Of a stretch of 64,000 bases of DNA, positions 25,257 through 37,193 are shown piece after piece. The DNA comes from Flammula alnicola (lineage: Eukaryota > Basidiomycota > Agaricomycetes > Agaricales > Strophariaceae): positions 62,001 to 126,000 of the forward strand of contig JADNRV010000042.1 in NCBI GenBank assembly GCA_015499995.1. Direction: 5' to 3'. The number at the start of each line of letters is the position of its first letter. Position 1 is the stretch's first letter. The position numbers and the translations under genes were made by a program. The notes below the pieces were generated by a model. It did no database searches and was not told the origin of the DNA. It was given only the letters and a program-made list of their open reading frames with translations.

Positions 25257-27054
25257 ATGAACACCACCACAAACGACAACACTGCGAACCAAAAGCTTCG
25301 CGTCGCCATCATGTAAGCCCAGCCCTTAATGTCTCTCGTGCACTATTTTGACTCTGCTACAGAGGGGCGGGAATCGGTGGATTAACCCTCTCGGCTGCAC
25401 TGGGTATTCTGGACCACGAACGCAATTTGGAAGTCGACATCTACGAGAGTACGGCGCACATCACCGAAGTTGGTGCTGGGATTGGATTCTGGCCTCGAAC
25501 TTGGGAGATAATGAGAGCTCTCGGCGTGGAAAAGAAGATCAACGAATTTCTTCCGGAGATACCTGATGACGGGCCTCGTGAGTTGACATATTCTTAATGA
25601 CTTTGCATGAGCGAATAGTTGATGTTGCGCGTTAACAGACATCGCCTTTCAAATTCGGAAAAGCGACCAAAAAGAGGGCTTCCATGTTCAGGACGTAATG
25701 ATACAAGGTGCGCAGAAGCAAAGCAAGTCCCGTATTTGACCTTTCAGTAAAGAAAATTTTCAGGTCCTTTCTTCAGGTTGCATAGGGCAGACTTGCAACA
25801 GATTCTCTTAAGTCAGATGAGCGGGCGTTTGCATTTGTCACATCGCTTGTCTTCATTCGAAGAGACCGAGAAAGAAGTCCGTCTTCATTTCCTGGATGGC
25901 ACGACTGCAACATGCGATATTCTCATTGGAATGGATGGGATCAAATCCGCCGTCCGCAGCGGTCTCCTCCTGAAAACGGGTTTATCTCAATCACTTTTTC
26001 TCGATCCTGTTTGGTCAGGAACCGTTGCCTATCGAGGCCTCGTCCCAGCGGAGAATATAGAAACGGTGTTTCCCGGACACCGTGCCATTAACACACCCAT
26101 GATGATGGTGAGCTCCCGATATTTCTCGTCATCTTTTGCTCAGGTACTCATATTTTGGTTTCTAGTACCTTGGGAAACTGAAGGTTCGAATTCTTCTCAA
26201 TAAAGTTAGATCATGCTCTCATTCTCTTTCTTTAGCATTTGATCGTTTATCCGGTCGCGCACGAGAAAACTCTCTTAAATATTGTTGCGTTTGTCAGCGA
26301 TCCGTCGAAGGAAGGTACCGTATATGACGGTCCTTCTTCCGTCGCCTGCACGCAAGAGGAAATATTGTCGGCTTTCTCTGGATTTGAGCCGGAAGTGCAA
26401 GTACTACTTCGTGTAACGTATCAGTGTTATCGCCTGGCGATTATCTTCCTCTATAGAAGACTGACCCTCACATACGCAGGGCATCGACCATCCATCTAAA
26501 TGGGCGATAAACGCTCTGGTACCTCTGGAACGTTATGCCTCTGGCCGAGTGCTGGTCGCTGGAGATGCTGTACGTCCCGCATTCTTTTTAGCTGAAGAAC
26601 TTCACTCATGAAAACTCAGGCCCACGCGATGCCACCCCATCAAGGTGCGGGAGCTGGTCAAGCAATTGAGGTCCGTGCACAACATACCCGTTTTCAAGCC
26701 CAGAATTCTAACTACATCTTCCTACCTCTACAGGATGCATACATTCTCGCCAACCTACTCTGCCACAAGTTGAGCACCAAAGAGATGGTACCCAAGGTTT
26801 CTGAGGTTTACAACGCCGTTCGTTCCCCTGAGGGTAACCGTGTACTGCAAGGGTCAATTCTGTCCGGAAGGCTCGCCGATCTTGTATCTCCAGGATTTGA
26901 AAACGTCAAAGAAGGTGATACGGATGTGCCTCTCGAGAAGTTGCAGGAGTTGGCTGGGCTTATGGGCAAAGAATGGGACTGGGTGTGGAAATCATCGGCT
27001 GAGGGGGATAGGAAGCGGGCTTTGGAGATGTTGGAGTCAGAGTTGCTTTACTGA
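25257..27054 (+). CDS. FAD-dependent monooxygenase, salicylate-hydroxylase-like (copy 3)
   Basis: Third paralog of the FAD hydroxylase family, placed 6.8 kb beyond copy 2. The ATG at 25257 gives a leader that splices into IIGAGIGGLTLSAALGI. Then come VDIYESTAHITEVGAGIGFW, RKSDQKEGFHVQD, HRADLQQILLSQMSGR, CDILIGMDGIKSAVRSG, the mini-exon YLGKLK, and GRVLVAGDAAHAMPPHQGAG with EDAYILANLL. It ends MLESELLY (TGA 27052-27054). Introns match those of the other two copies, including the PDDGP^HIAFQIRKS junction that helped define the intron in all three. It is more diverged than copies 1 and 2 are from each other, for example EVGAGIGFWPRTWEIMR against EIGAGINFWPRTWKIMK. This suggests an older duplication. 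It is intact by eye. Confidence 0.88.
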
Positions 27055-27750
27055 ATAATCCCCAGCTCCAGTAACTCAAAACAAGTCATACATTCTGTTA
27101 ATTAATATAGATAGATCTTTTCGCAAGCAACTCGTCGCATAAATATACAATGGACTGATCCGGATAAGTATCCTGATGCAAGGATACTCATACGTCCGGA
27201 AGGCTATCCGATCTCATATCTCGAGGGTCTTCCAGGACTCGAGGAACTCAACAGAAGGAATGCAAAGCTGCCTTTAGCGAAAGTTGTCTAAACACTGCAT
27301 AAATGCAGGTGGGAACAAGCATGGAAAGGGAAGGGAGAGTAAACATTCTTCGACGATTCCTGCAGTTCACCATTTTTCAGCCCATCCTTTAGTACCTTTA
27401 CCTACCCTCAATCTAGTCCTTTCCCGAGTGTTAGAACGATTTTACTCATAAATTCGAAATAGGCAATTGTTACCACCTTCAAATGTAATGCATGGATTGC
27501 GGTTCACCATCGTTCATGTACATATCGAAGAACTCAATACTTCGCTATATACAGATTCATGCAGTACGCAGTATCTACTCGACATCATGTCAACATCATG
27601 TTCGTGCATATTACGGCACCTGCCATCACGTTTGTATTTCTTCCGAATTGAATAGCGCCAAGGCCGTCATACGCGTCGACGGCAGCGAGTCGTCCGAATC
27701 ATATATATACTGTAAGTGTGAACTCACGAACTCGCAGTCTCGCACTTACC
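27055..27750. promoter_or_regulatory. intergenic; TATA-like run before the next SDR
   Basis: No gene is supported in about 700 bp. ATATATATAC at 27701-27710 lies some 40 bp upstream of the ATG at 27751 and may be the TATA element. Confidence 0.3.
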
Positions 27751-28743
27751 ATGCCAACATTTCCAGATGCCCAGAACGCAAACGCCGCATTCAGTCCCTC
27801 TTATGTTCCAGTCATGGTGGTCACTGGGGCTACAGCAGGCATTGGAAAAGCCATGATTGAAGCCTTCGCACGTCACCTCCATGGACGAGTGCATATTGTG
27901 CTCATCGGACGCGACCGCGCCGCAGCCGAAGCAATAATAGCCGGTCTCCCCACATCCCCAGAGTCGAAATACGAATTTATTTCATGCAACGTCTTGCTCA
28001 TGAAGAACATCCACGCACTCACGAAGGATCTCTCTGAACGCCTTCCCAAAATCAACTTTCTAGTCCATTGCGCGGGCTTCGTTCGTCTGGGAGGGAGAAA
28101 AGAGACCGAGGAAGTGCTGGATGATTTACTCGTAATACGCTACTACAACCGCTTCGCCCTCACCAATGATCTCCTTCCGCTTCTCCGCAATGCGACGGCC
28201 AAGGGTGAAGCGGCAAGCGTATTGTGCGTGTTGGGGGCGGGGTTGAGTCCAGAAGTCGATCTGGACGACCTTGGATTGAAGAAGAATTATGCACTGATGA
28301 AAGCCCTGACGCAGAGCTCCTCGTATAACGATTTGATGGTTGCCGTGAGTTTGCATTGTATTCGTTTTGGAAGCTGAAGCCCATCCCACCTGTGTGCTGT
28401 TCTTTCTGCTTGACAGGAATTTGCTCGCCTGGAGCCTGAAATCGCATTCACGCACATTCATCCGGGTTTCGTCTTCAATGGGACAATGTTTGGTCCATCC
28501 AGCCTAACAACCAAAGTCTTGTCGTTCGTCTTCCGCCCTTTGCTATGGCTTTTGACAATACCCCAAGAAGAGAATGCGGAGTATATGCTATACGCACTGC
28601 TTGCCGCGCAAAAGGGCATGAATCGAAGGGATAAAAAGGCAGATGATATTGGATTGAAAAAGTTCCCTCAGGCAAAGGATGCCCAAAAGATTCTATACCA
28701 GCATTCGCTCGAGGAAACTACAGTTGCTGAGCAGGATTCGTAG
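27751..28743 (+). CDS. short-chain dehydrogenase-like protein (YNDLMV subgroup)
   Basis: An NAD(P)-binding SDR of roughly 300 residues with one intron (about 28345-28417, GT-AG). The cofactor motif is VVTGATAGIGKAMI near residues 30-43, then LIGRDRAAAEAI, NFLVHCAGF (in place of NNAG), DLDDLGLKKNYALMKAL (YxxxK) and SSSYNDLMV. The C-terminus is FTHIHPGFVFNGTMFG, a hydrophobic segment and a charged tail. The residue matching the Ser in MSVLAPG of the related gene at 42545-43541 is Cys here (LCVLGAG), so the usual Ser of the Ser-Tyr-Lys triad may be changed. An upstream in-frame ATG would add 11 residues. 27751 is preferred because it opens directly into the family-like N-terminus. Substrate unknown. 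Confidence 0.8.
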
Positions 28744-28886
28744 AGTTTGGCTACCATTTGTATATGGGCCCTCGTATTCTGATTCATTGATTTTTTCTGG
28801 ATTCCATTGTCGAAGCATATTGGGCTGCGCCCCTCTCTTTCCACCACTGTCAAGTTTTCATATCAGCAGAGATAACTTCAGTAGTT

Positions 28887-30196
28887 TCACGAAATTTGGT
28901 TTACCTCAACCATCATTCGAACAGCCTCGTCGAACGGGACGCGAGGTTCATAACCAAGTAGACTTCGAGCCTGATAACCATAATTGTTGAGATCAAATCC
29001 ACGAAATCCAGGAGCCAAGAAAGTCTCGCACTACGCACCTTGTCAATGTTGTACCACTGCTCTCGAGTCGCGAAATTAATAGCAAAGCGGGGGAAACTAG
29101 GGCTTCCGCCAAGAACCTTGGACATCAATTCAGAAAAGAAAGCGAGGATGAAGCAGATCCAGCGCGGTAGGACAACGATGTCTTTCCCGTCGTCGCCTAG
29201 ATATTTATAAACAAGGCGAGGGAAGTCCCAATATGGCCTTGGCGAACCATCGCTCAGAAAGAAGGCCTCCCCGGATACGAGGTCTGGGAAAGAGTTGGAG
29301 ACGAGACAATCAGCGGCGAGGAGATGGGCATCTGCGATGTTCCCGACGTAGCTGTAGTCGACTAAATTCGTGTTGTCCCCCATCTGGTACTTGTGTTGGC
29401 GTCTCTCGTAGGTCTGGGCTAAGCGCCACATGGATAGTCGATCTCGAGGGCTAAAGATAAATGCAATTAGTATCCTCTCATGACATGCTCAAAGAATACA
29501 ACGCGCACCCTATCATACCAGGAGGGCGCAATGCAACGGTTTTCATCCCTTTCATGCCATTTTCTCGAAGAACCTATGAAATTGAAATAATCAAGAATAA
29601 GATCAATTTTCCAATATTTAGGCAAGCCGTGTGACAAAACCATTTTCTCTGCCAGGCCTTTTGAATGGGTATAGATCGTGTATGGCTTCTCTGGGATTCG
29701 TATTTCCTCCTCGTTCGGTCCGCTCAAATTCTGCCCAGACCATACCACAGATGTGCTCGAGGTGTAAATGAACGCCTTGACACCGGCGTCTTGGCAGGCA
29801 TTCAACACGATGCGTGTGCCGTCAACGTTGACATCGTAGTATGCTGTCTCCTTCAGACCCTTGTTCTTCACACTAGGCGAGACGGTATGAAAGACAACCG
29901 TGGGTGATGTCTATAAGTAGTTTCCACTGCATGAGTAGGGGAAGGGGACATGAGAAAAGCAAGTGGATAGTGTAACTCACTTCGGCGAGACAGTCGCGCA
30001 ATTGTTTTTCATCTTGTATATCGCCATTGAAATAGAGAATGTCCTTGATTATATCCGTCTCAACAGGTTTTGATCCTCCAAAGACCGCGACTGAGTCCTC
30101 TTGCCGATCAACCAGTGCCTGCACGATGTGAGAACCCAGAAAACCTGAGCCTCCGATGACCAGATAGCGTTCCTTGGAAGGTTGCAATCCCGACAT
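28887..30196 (-). CDS. 3-beta-HSD / sterol-4-carboxylate dehydrogenase-like (Erg26-like), copy A
   Basis: An extended SDR that oxidises a 3-beta-hydroxyl with NAD(P); in Erg26 this is coupled to C4 decarboxylation of sterols. The N-terminus holds RYLVIGGSGFLGSHIVQAL (GxxGxxG), then the segment around VFHTVSP, NVDGTRIVLNAC, YTSSTSVVWSG and YTIYTHSKGLAEK (YxxxK). After an intron come GMKTVALRPPGMIG and PRDRLSMWRLAQ. The C-terminal half has NTNLVDYSYVGNIADAHLLA, FFLSDGSPRPYWDF, a hydrophobic segment (ICFILAFFSEL) that could be a membrane anchor, and LLGYEPRVPFDEAV. It ends VNQIS at 28887-28889. All splices restore the frame, so it looks intact. A second copy lies immediately upstream on the same strand. 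A role in the sterol pathway or in triterpenoid or other tailoring is possible. Confidence 0.82.
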
Positions 30197-30606
30197 AGGA
30201 AAACAAGGTTGAAATTGCCTCGCTGTAACTGAGTGTATTGCAGTGAAAGGGTTATTTGGTAGGAATTCGTATTGCCAGCTGGCATGACCTTTGTGAGGTG
30301 ATTTAGTTGAGTTTATGGAGTTTGAATTTACTCAGAACGTACGATTGTGAGCACGGCCAGAGATGGGCTAACCTTCTTATTCCACCCGAATCGAGGAAGC
30401 TTATTACGTTTTAAGCCGCTATCATTCCATCAACCTTCGCCAGGCGATTAGCCGATTCAACCTCTGCGAGTTTTGAGACGCCTGTCATGAGCGAACAAGA
30501 GATAAAGTTGCAAAGGAAACCTTCATGTATTTTGGTAATGACGACAGGAAAAACTGATGATAGCCAGAAACTCTTTCATTATCGGAGTTTTCTTGATTCC
30601 GTCATC

Positions 30607-31935
30607 TCAATGTGCTCCTTTTCGCCTCTCTCTTTCCACCACTGCAGAGGAATATTTAGATGTCAAAGAGAAGACGCAAGTAGCCCAAGAACGAACCTCG
30701 ACCATCAGTCGTGCGCCTTCCTCGAGAGAAACGCGAGGTTCGTATCCAAGTAGGTTTCGTGCCTACAAATAATAGAATGAACAATATGTTAAGTCAAGAA
30801 ATGAGAACTACGCTCACCTTGTCTATATTGTACCATTGCTCTTGGGTCGCAATCTTGACAATAAACATCGGAAACGCAGGAAGGCCACCAAAAATGCTCG
30901 CCCAGAGTTCTGAGAAGAAAGCAAGAATGACGCAAAGCCACCTCGGAAGTGAAACTACGCCTTTTCCATCGTCACCCAATTGCTTGAACACCGTACGCGG
31001 GAAATCCCAATATGGCCTCGGTTTCCCATCCGTGATGAAGAAGACCTCTCCGGACACCTGGTCATCGGAAGGCGAAGAGGCCGAGGCGGAGAGGTGGTCA
31101 GCGGCGAGGAGATGTGCGTCCGCGACGTTCCCAACGTAGCAGTAATCGACGAGATTGGTGTTGTTGCCCATCTGATATTTGTGCTGGCCTTTCTGGTAGG
31201 CTTCAGCCAGACGCCACATAGCTTGACGATCGCGAGGACTGAACAATTCGCGGAAATCAGTATCCTTTTGCTCCTTCACTCGACGAGAAACAACATACCC
31301 AACCATTCCGCATGGCCTGAGGGCAACTACTCTCATAGCGTTGGACCCATTGGCTTCCAAGGCCTGGCAAGTGAGTGAGTGAGTGACCTGACCCACGGCA
31401 CATACTACAAACGACATACCATTTTTTCCGCGATCCCTTTCGTATGCGTGTAGGCCTCATATATATATTCTGGGATTATAGCTTCCTTCTCACTCGAGCC
31501 ACTGATATCATCGCCAGTAGAGACGATGGAAGAGCTAGATGTGAAAACAAATATCTTGACGCGTACGGTCTGGCATGCTGAGAGTATGGTTCGCGTTCCT
31601 TCGACATTGACACGATAATACACTGCTTCCTTGAGGCCATGAACCGGGGAGACGGTATGGAATACTGTAGTCGCGTTTGTCTATTTCATGTTCGGTAAAC
31701 ATTCAATGACGAACTCGAGAGAATAACACACCAATTTCAAGCAATCTAGCAATTGTTTCTCATTCAGGATATCTCCGCAGAAATACTCGACCCCATCGAT
31801 GATATCTGCCTTTGCAGGTTTCGCAAGGTCATATGCCGCCACGAAACGTTCTCGACGATCGACCAGAGCTTGGGCAATGTAAGACCCAAGAAATCCAGAG
31901 CCTCCAATAACAAGGTAGCGTTCTTGGTTGGACAT
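30607..31935 (-). CDS. 3-beta-HSD / sterol-4-carboxylate dehydrogenase-like (Erg26-like), copy B
   Basis: Tandem paralog of copy A, 410 bp from it. It begins MSNQERYLVIGGSGFLGSYI; an upstream in-frame ATG at 31971 would add 12 residues, but the start matching copy A is preferred. Motifs are NVEGTRTILSACQ, FTSSSSIVSTG, YEAYTHTKGIAEK (YxxxK), MRVVALRPCGMVG, PRDRQAMWRLAEAY, NTNLVDYCYVGNVADAHLLA, FFITDGKPRPYWDF and LLGYEPRVSLEEGA. The intron positions match copy A. The C-terminus is longer: after LMVEVRSW it continues some 30 residues to KGAH (TGA at 30607-30609). A homologous segment was present ahead of copy A's shorter tail, so the two ends have diverged. The paralogs share a likely membrane-associated hydrophobic patch. 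Confidence 0.82.
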
Positions 31936-32652
31936 AGTGAAGACTCGGGAGAATGGCAGGAATTGTGTCAAGGGTTAAATATTTGCGGTTGGAAGTATCT
32001 CGCAACTAGCTGGCGTGATATTGAGTCTATCAGAAAAAATAGGGCTCCATGCATCAAAGAACGTACGATTCATTCACAGAAGCATTCAATGGCGCCCGAA
32101 CGGTGGCACTCGTCTTCCACTTGATAGAAGCTTTTTTCTGGACAGAAAACGGCTTGTTGAAAATATGTAGGCATAGTATGCCCTCAGCATTAGGTATAAG
32201 GCAAGTATAAGACCAACTCGTTGATGTTGGTGGTGGTTAGAGGACGAAGGGCTTTCAGTCTCCGACGCCTAAATAATGTTGGCAATCTCGGCTAAGTACA
32301 AAATTTGAACTGTGCTTTAATAAACATTTCAGTCAGGCTTTATACCACTGACATATCGGTAAATACTTTATAGAACAAATATCCAAGAAAGAATGAATTC
32401 GAGAAAGGATCGAAATAACCTTCGACACAACAGAAAGAAAAACCAAGGAGGAAAACAGTAGAATCGCATGTAATAAAGATAGAAGAACTGCAACGCCGGT
32501 TAGATCGATTAAAGCACAACAGCATCAACAATTAAAATTAGAAAAGAACGAAACTAATTAGAAGAGGAAGGAGGAGAACGAAAGAGAACGAAAGAATGCA
32601 ATGAGAGGCCCAGAATCCCAGTAGGTGTAACGCACATCCTCCAAAGAGCTCA
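31936..32652. other. intergenic, no gene
   Basis: Short frames only. This stretch contains the upstream region of copy B and the 3' region of the kinase gene, which is A-rich around 32480-32600. Confidence 0.4.
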
Positions 32653-35600
32653 TCATCTCCCGACGACCAAGTTCGTAACCTCGGCAAACCTGTCCTCGAG
32701 GTCTTCGATGTCTTGTATTATCAAAGCGTGTCTGCGTTCCAGCTCTCGAATCCATTGGTCAGGCAGAGCATCATTAAGTCGAGAACCACTCCGAGAGGTT
32801 GATTTTCGACGAACATGGGCTGCCTTTCCCTTCGACTCGCCCTTGATAGGAGGGGCAGGATCAGGAATAAGGGGGTGAGGGGCAGCAGCTGCGGTAGCAA
32901 CAACAACAGGAGTAGCAGCCGGTGGAGAAAAGGTTTTGGGCGGTTTGGGCCGATCGTGGGGAGAAGGACGGGGAGCAGATTCTGGAACAGGGAAGTCTTG
33001 CGTCACCGGAGAGGCAGCACTCGGCGGTTTCCCGATCTTGAACTCCATATTCGCAAGGTGGCCAGCCGAAGGAATGGTCAACAACCCACTGCTCGTTGTC
33101 GTCGTCGTCGTCGCGCTCCTATCCCCCAGAGGCGCCGCGGTCAAGGCCGACCCAGAGCCCGACCTCGCGCGGCCACTTAAGGTGCCGTTGCTGCTGAAAT
33201 ACCCACTGATGGTGGGGGTACCGCTCCTCCTCGACATCATGGACATCGCTGATCCAGGTCTTGGACTCGGACTGGGGCTTGGAGGCCCGCCACCTTCAGA
33301 GTCGGTGCTCTCAGAGCTTGAGTACCGCCCTGGATCTTCCTTGTAAGGATCTTCCGGGTAGACGTCGGATGCATCGTCGAGGTTGTGGGAATTATTATTC
33401 CCAGCATTGGCGGACGGTCGAGAACGCGACGAGCTCGCCGCACTATAATCCGGTCCTGGAATGGGAGTCGTAAACCGGTCGAACCTCAGCTCCTTTCGCA
33501 GCGTCCCGTAACTGCTCTTGACATTCGTCTCCGTCGATCCAGCCCTCGTTCTTCCACTCCCATTGGTGCCCTTGGAACCAAAAATGCCTAAAATCTTCGG
33601 TTTCCTCCCGCTCTCGAGCACCTTCTTCCTCGCACTCATGCCTACACAGTCCACGAGCTGCTTCATCGCCTCGCGGTCCGACACAGTACGTCGCGGGGCC
33701 GTCCGTCGCACCGTGCTCGTACGCGGAAGGGTTGCATATGGAGAAAGGGCATATGGCTTCATAGGGGTGCTGTAAGCCGGTAAGGGGCGAGGAGTAGAGA
33801 ACGCGCCGGTGCCCCGGCCCCACGTAGGCGGCACTGAAAGTGTTTTATGGCTGCGGTTCGCTGGCATAGGTGTCTCGTTTTGCGCATGCAACGGTGTACG
33901 TATAAGCGGTCGCGGGGTGCTCTCCTGTCCGAGATCCGCATTTGCACCTGTGCTTCCTGGAGAGGTACCGACGGCCTCTTGAAACGCATCCTCGACAGGA
34001 CCCCACGAGAATCCAATAAAGCTCGATGCCGAGCTCGAGTTTTCCTTCCATGACGCTGAGACCGAAGAATGTAGGTGGTTCGACCCTGAGGCAGACCCGG
34101 GGCTGGGACGCAATGTAAAGTGTCCAGGAGAGACGGAGGAAGATTGCTGAAAAAACGCAGAGAAAGCAAAGCCTCGAGAAAGAGATTCATCACACGCTTC
34201 TTCTGCTCCCGCGGATGCGACTGGGGCGGATGAGGGTTTGGGCTCCGAATATGTGAATTGGGGAAGATGCAGCTCTGGTGGGGCAGATCCTGTTAGATAA
34301 ATCGTAAGCATCGTTCATAGACTGAACATCAAAGAAGGAAGCTTACGAGTTGAAAGGGTGGTCCAATCGACACCGTCAAATAGAGGATGGTCTGTGATTT
34401 CCATAACGTTTCGGCGTCCTAGGCGTTGTTTGGCGTGTGTTAGTAATCTGCACAAATGGTCAATCTTCTATGTTAGCCAGAAAAACGAGAAAACCCACCG
34501 GCGCAAAAAATGCTGATACTCGTGTGAGACGGGCACCTTTTGATCAAATCGTAAACTTTTCTGTCGAAGAGTTATATTCGTCCCAGTAAAGAGAGAAATG
34601 AAATATACCTCGTGATTCATGATACGGGTATACGTTTGCCTGATATCGTTGGCAAAAAAGGGCGCTACGCCGTAAGCCATTTCATACAGCATTGCGCCAA
34701 GACTCCACCAATCCGTCTCCACACCATATCCCTCAGTCTCTAATTGTTTTCCGAGGTACCCATCGTCGTCCTCCATCTCCAGTGCAACGAGAGCTTCTTC
34801 ATGAGCTTCCAAAATCTCTGGCGAGATATAGTCGCAGGTACCACAGGGCACGAGACAATACCGCTTCGGAATGAGCTGGCTGCCATCAGTACCGGGAGGG
34901 AGAAGCGGAGCAGCAGATCCGAAGTCGATCAGCAGGATATGTGCATCGGGTGTAAGCACAAAGTTGTGTGGTTTAATATCTCTAGGAAGCAAGAATAAAA
35001 TGGCAAGAAAATGAACATGGAAAGGTCGGCATACCGATGGGCAAATCCCTGTGAATGACACCAATGAATCGCGCTCACGATTTGCGGTGCCCACCACCTG
35101 AGATCTGCTTCTGGCACACGACCATCATGTGGGCTCGACTCTAAAACGTCCCATAACGTACCGCCTTCCGCATAATCCATGAGGAGATTGAGATGAGTGG
35201 CTGTTTGGAAAGCGCAGAGAAGATGTGGGACCCATGGCGAGTCAGTCTTAAATGCTTGGAGGAGCAAATCGCGCTCAAATTGAGGAGAACATTGCTGTTA
35301 GATGATGAGAAAGTGAAAGAAGGGATAGTATTGGAATTTTACATCGCGCGTCCTTAGGGCGAATCGCTTCTCGATTGACTTGCGTACATAGACGCAGTTA
35401 TTCAACCGACAGGTGACGACGTCAATCTAGAGATTATATCGTCAGGAAACACAGAATAAACACAAGAACTCAGTACGCACGACTCCAAATTGACCATATT
35501 CCAACGTTCCAACGACATCTAAATCTTTATCTTTGAATCGCAACGCGTCGATTTCCGTCGTCTTGGCTGAAAATACGATCAGCAGCTTTTCGATAAACTT

Positions 35601-35741
35601 GGGACACTGCTCACACGTCTTCCCAATAACACTTTGGCCATGCATAAGACGATCGAGCGCGACACCCTCGGCATCCTCGTCGCCGTGACTCTTGAGCAAG
35701 GAGGCCAATCGAGTTTTTCGCTGATGCCATGAGACAGACAT
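32653..35741 (-). CDS. AGC-type Ser/Thr protein kinase, DMPK/CRIK-like, with long disordered tail
   Basis: The N-terminus (MSVSWHQRKTRLASLLKSHG..) leads into the glycine loop TLEYGQFGVV. Next is a Lys-bearing strand (CVYVRKSIEKRFAL), then FAHRDIKPHNF (catalytic loop), LLIDFGSAAPL (DFG), PCGTCDYISPEIL (APE region) and YGVETDWWSLGAMLYEM. This completes a full kinase domain across about 8 exons, with GT-AG borders. An RLLTHAKQRLG..HPLFDGVDW stretch resembles the end of AGC kinases. The single 3' exon (34311-32653) adds about 540 residues rich in Ser, Pro and Thr, without recognisable folds. It closes with a short helical segment, QWIRELERRHALIIQDIEDL, that could form a coiled coil. Insects and mammals have CRIK/DMPK kinases in Rho signalling; a cell-morphology or septation role here is inference. 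Confidence 0.85.
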
Positions 35742-35984
35742 GCATCAGGCCCTTCCTGTACGTTCTAGTTGGTTTAGAGCACGATCTTATCCAAGAAAGA
35801 TGGGTAGAAACACGATAAAAAAGGGTGGTAAAAGGAGAAACAAATTGTCGAGATTGTGTCGAGAACGTTACGCGTAGCAAGAATCAACGTGATTACGTAA
35901 TTATAGTTCATAATGTATGTACCAGCGCCCTTCGGCACGGTCGGCATGACGATGTTGTCCAGCTTCATCGGTCTCGTTGTTTCT

Positions 35985-36430
35985 TGTCAGACTCCTACAA
36001 AAACATATTTTTCGAGAGAAAGGATGTAACGCTAGGCAGCTCACATGTATATTTCGGAACCTTCGGGAATAATTGTTCCACAGCAAGTTGACGAGCGATG
36101 ATCTGCCTTTCGTCCGATTCAACTCCGATTCCGACACTTGTAGTGCTGTAGCCTGTTGAGTCCAGAGTTTGTCGTCAAATATTTCATGGGTAATTTGCAG
36201 TGGCGCGCACAGAAGGTTTATTTCCGTGTTCGAACTTCGCAAGTAATTTGGGCTGACGAATGTAAATCAGATTGATGGATCACCGGCTTCGAGTCGCTCG
36301 AGGTTGTCATCTTCGCTGCGCCTTTAAGCTACCCGCCAGGCGCACTTTTCGCAGTTGAAGGAGAGCGGCGTCAGTACAATTCCATTACTCGGGGACGCGC
36401 TGGAGGTAGTCGTTTTAGTTGAGGTCTCGT
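35985..36430. pseudogene. tyrosinase C-terminal fragments in opposite orientations
   Basis: On the plus strand, 36100-36430 encodes decayed tyrosinase lid sequence: SPEFVVKYFMGNLQWRAQK, an intron-like gap, then [20 protein letters not shown] and [12 protein letters not shown]. One stop and one frame slip are visible. On the minus strand, 36083-35985 encodes LAVEQLFPKVPKY, matching the 3' end of the tyrosinase at 43806-46023 ([13 protein letters not shown]). The two pieces abut at about 36090 but read in opposite directions. In the intact gene they are contiguous on one strand. This indicates an inversion within a dead copy. Confidence 0.65.
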
Positions 36431-36728
36431 TGAATGCTCTGGCACATTAAGGGATCCTTTCATACCCGCACTGGCAATCCCACGCTGCTCTTTCTCCGAT
36501 AGATATATCTCTGTAACAACACACATAACAACTACATAGAATGAAATTTCCAAAGATTATGTACTGTTCACCCTGACGAAGTACACGACTTGCGTCGAAA
36601 ATTACTGGATCACCACGCAAATACGACCTTTTCATCGGCGCTGTTGTAACTCTCCGCTAACTAATAGAAAAGAAAGGAGGATGTGACGCTTCAGAACGAA
36701 AGCCATTCAATGTCCTAGTCAATACTTA

Positions 36729-37193
36729 CTAAGACGCTGTTAGAGGTCTAAAAACCTACGGATTAGTAACCAAGTATACGTCTTGTGGTAAAATAAATTT
36801 TCAAGTGCTCACCTTGTTTTTCACTACCAAATTATAAGGGTACCCAGTCACCGACATTTGAATGTAGGCGACAGTACTATTTGGGGTATAGTCAAACCAA
36901 TGTACACTTTGGCCATTCCCATCTTTAATCCATTCTCCTTGGGTGCTTGCCCTCATTACAGCGCTCCCGAGTCCGGGGATGGAAACAGTGAGGACTGTGT
37001 TGGTACCAGGTGCAATCTGTATACAACCTAGGGTCAGCAGTGAGAAAGGTTTCTTTTGCCGGTTTCCTACCCCGTAGATGCGTGGCTTAGATCCAGACGG
37101 CACTCGAAATTGAAAGGTGGTGCTGATAAAGGTGATTTAATCATATCAACACGCCTAGGATTAAGCGTCAATTGGCATATACACTCACGGCAT
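36729..37193 (-). CDS. small unrecognised protein, about 95 aa
   Basis: Four exons can be chained with GT-AG borders: ATG CC at 37193-37189, then TTFQFRVPSGSKPRIYG, then APGTNTVLTVSIPGL.. to YNLVVKNK, then a short last exon VFRPLTAS* ending at 36729-36731. The predicted protein starts MPTTFQFRVPSG. It is rich in beta-forming residues (TVSIPGLGSAV, VAYIQMSVTGYPYNLVV) and has no signal peptide or cysteine. That suggests a compact beta-sandwich, possibly lectin-like, but I recognise no family. It lies inside a decayed tyrosinase locus yet is itself free of stops, so it is either a real gene that landed there or a recent one. Confidence 0.5.

Noticed and set aside
32815..34193. Several 60-145-codon frames on both strands inside the kinase tail
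   Set aside because: GC-rich low-complexity coding sequence gives open shadow frames; the 552-codon minus frame explains the region.
36801..37103. Resemblance of FDYTPN in the small orphan to fungal immunomodulatory proteins
   Set aside because: Only a hexamer is shared; the flanking residues and the length differ, so homology is not supported.
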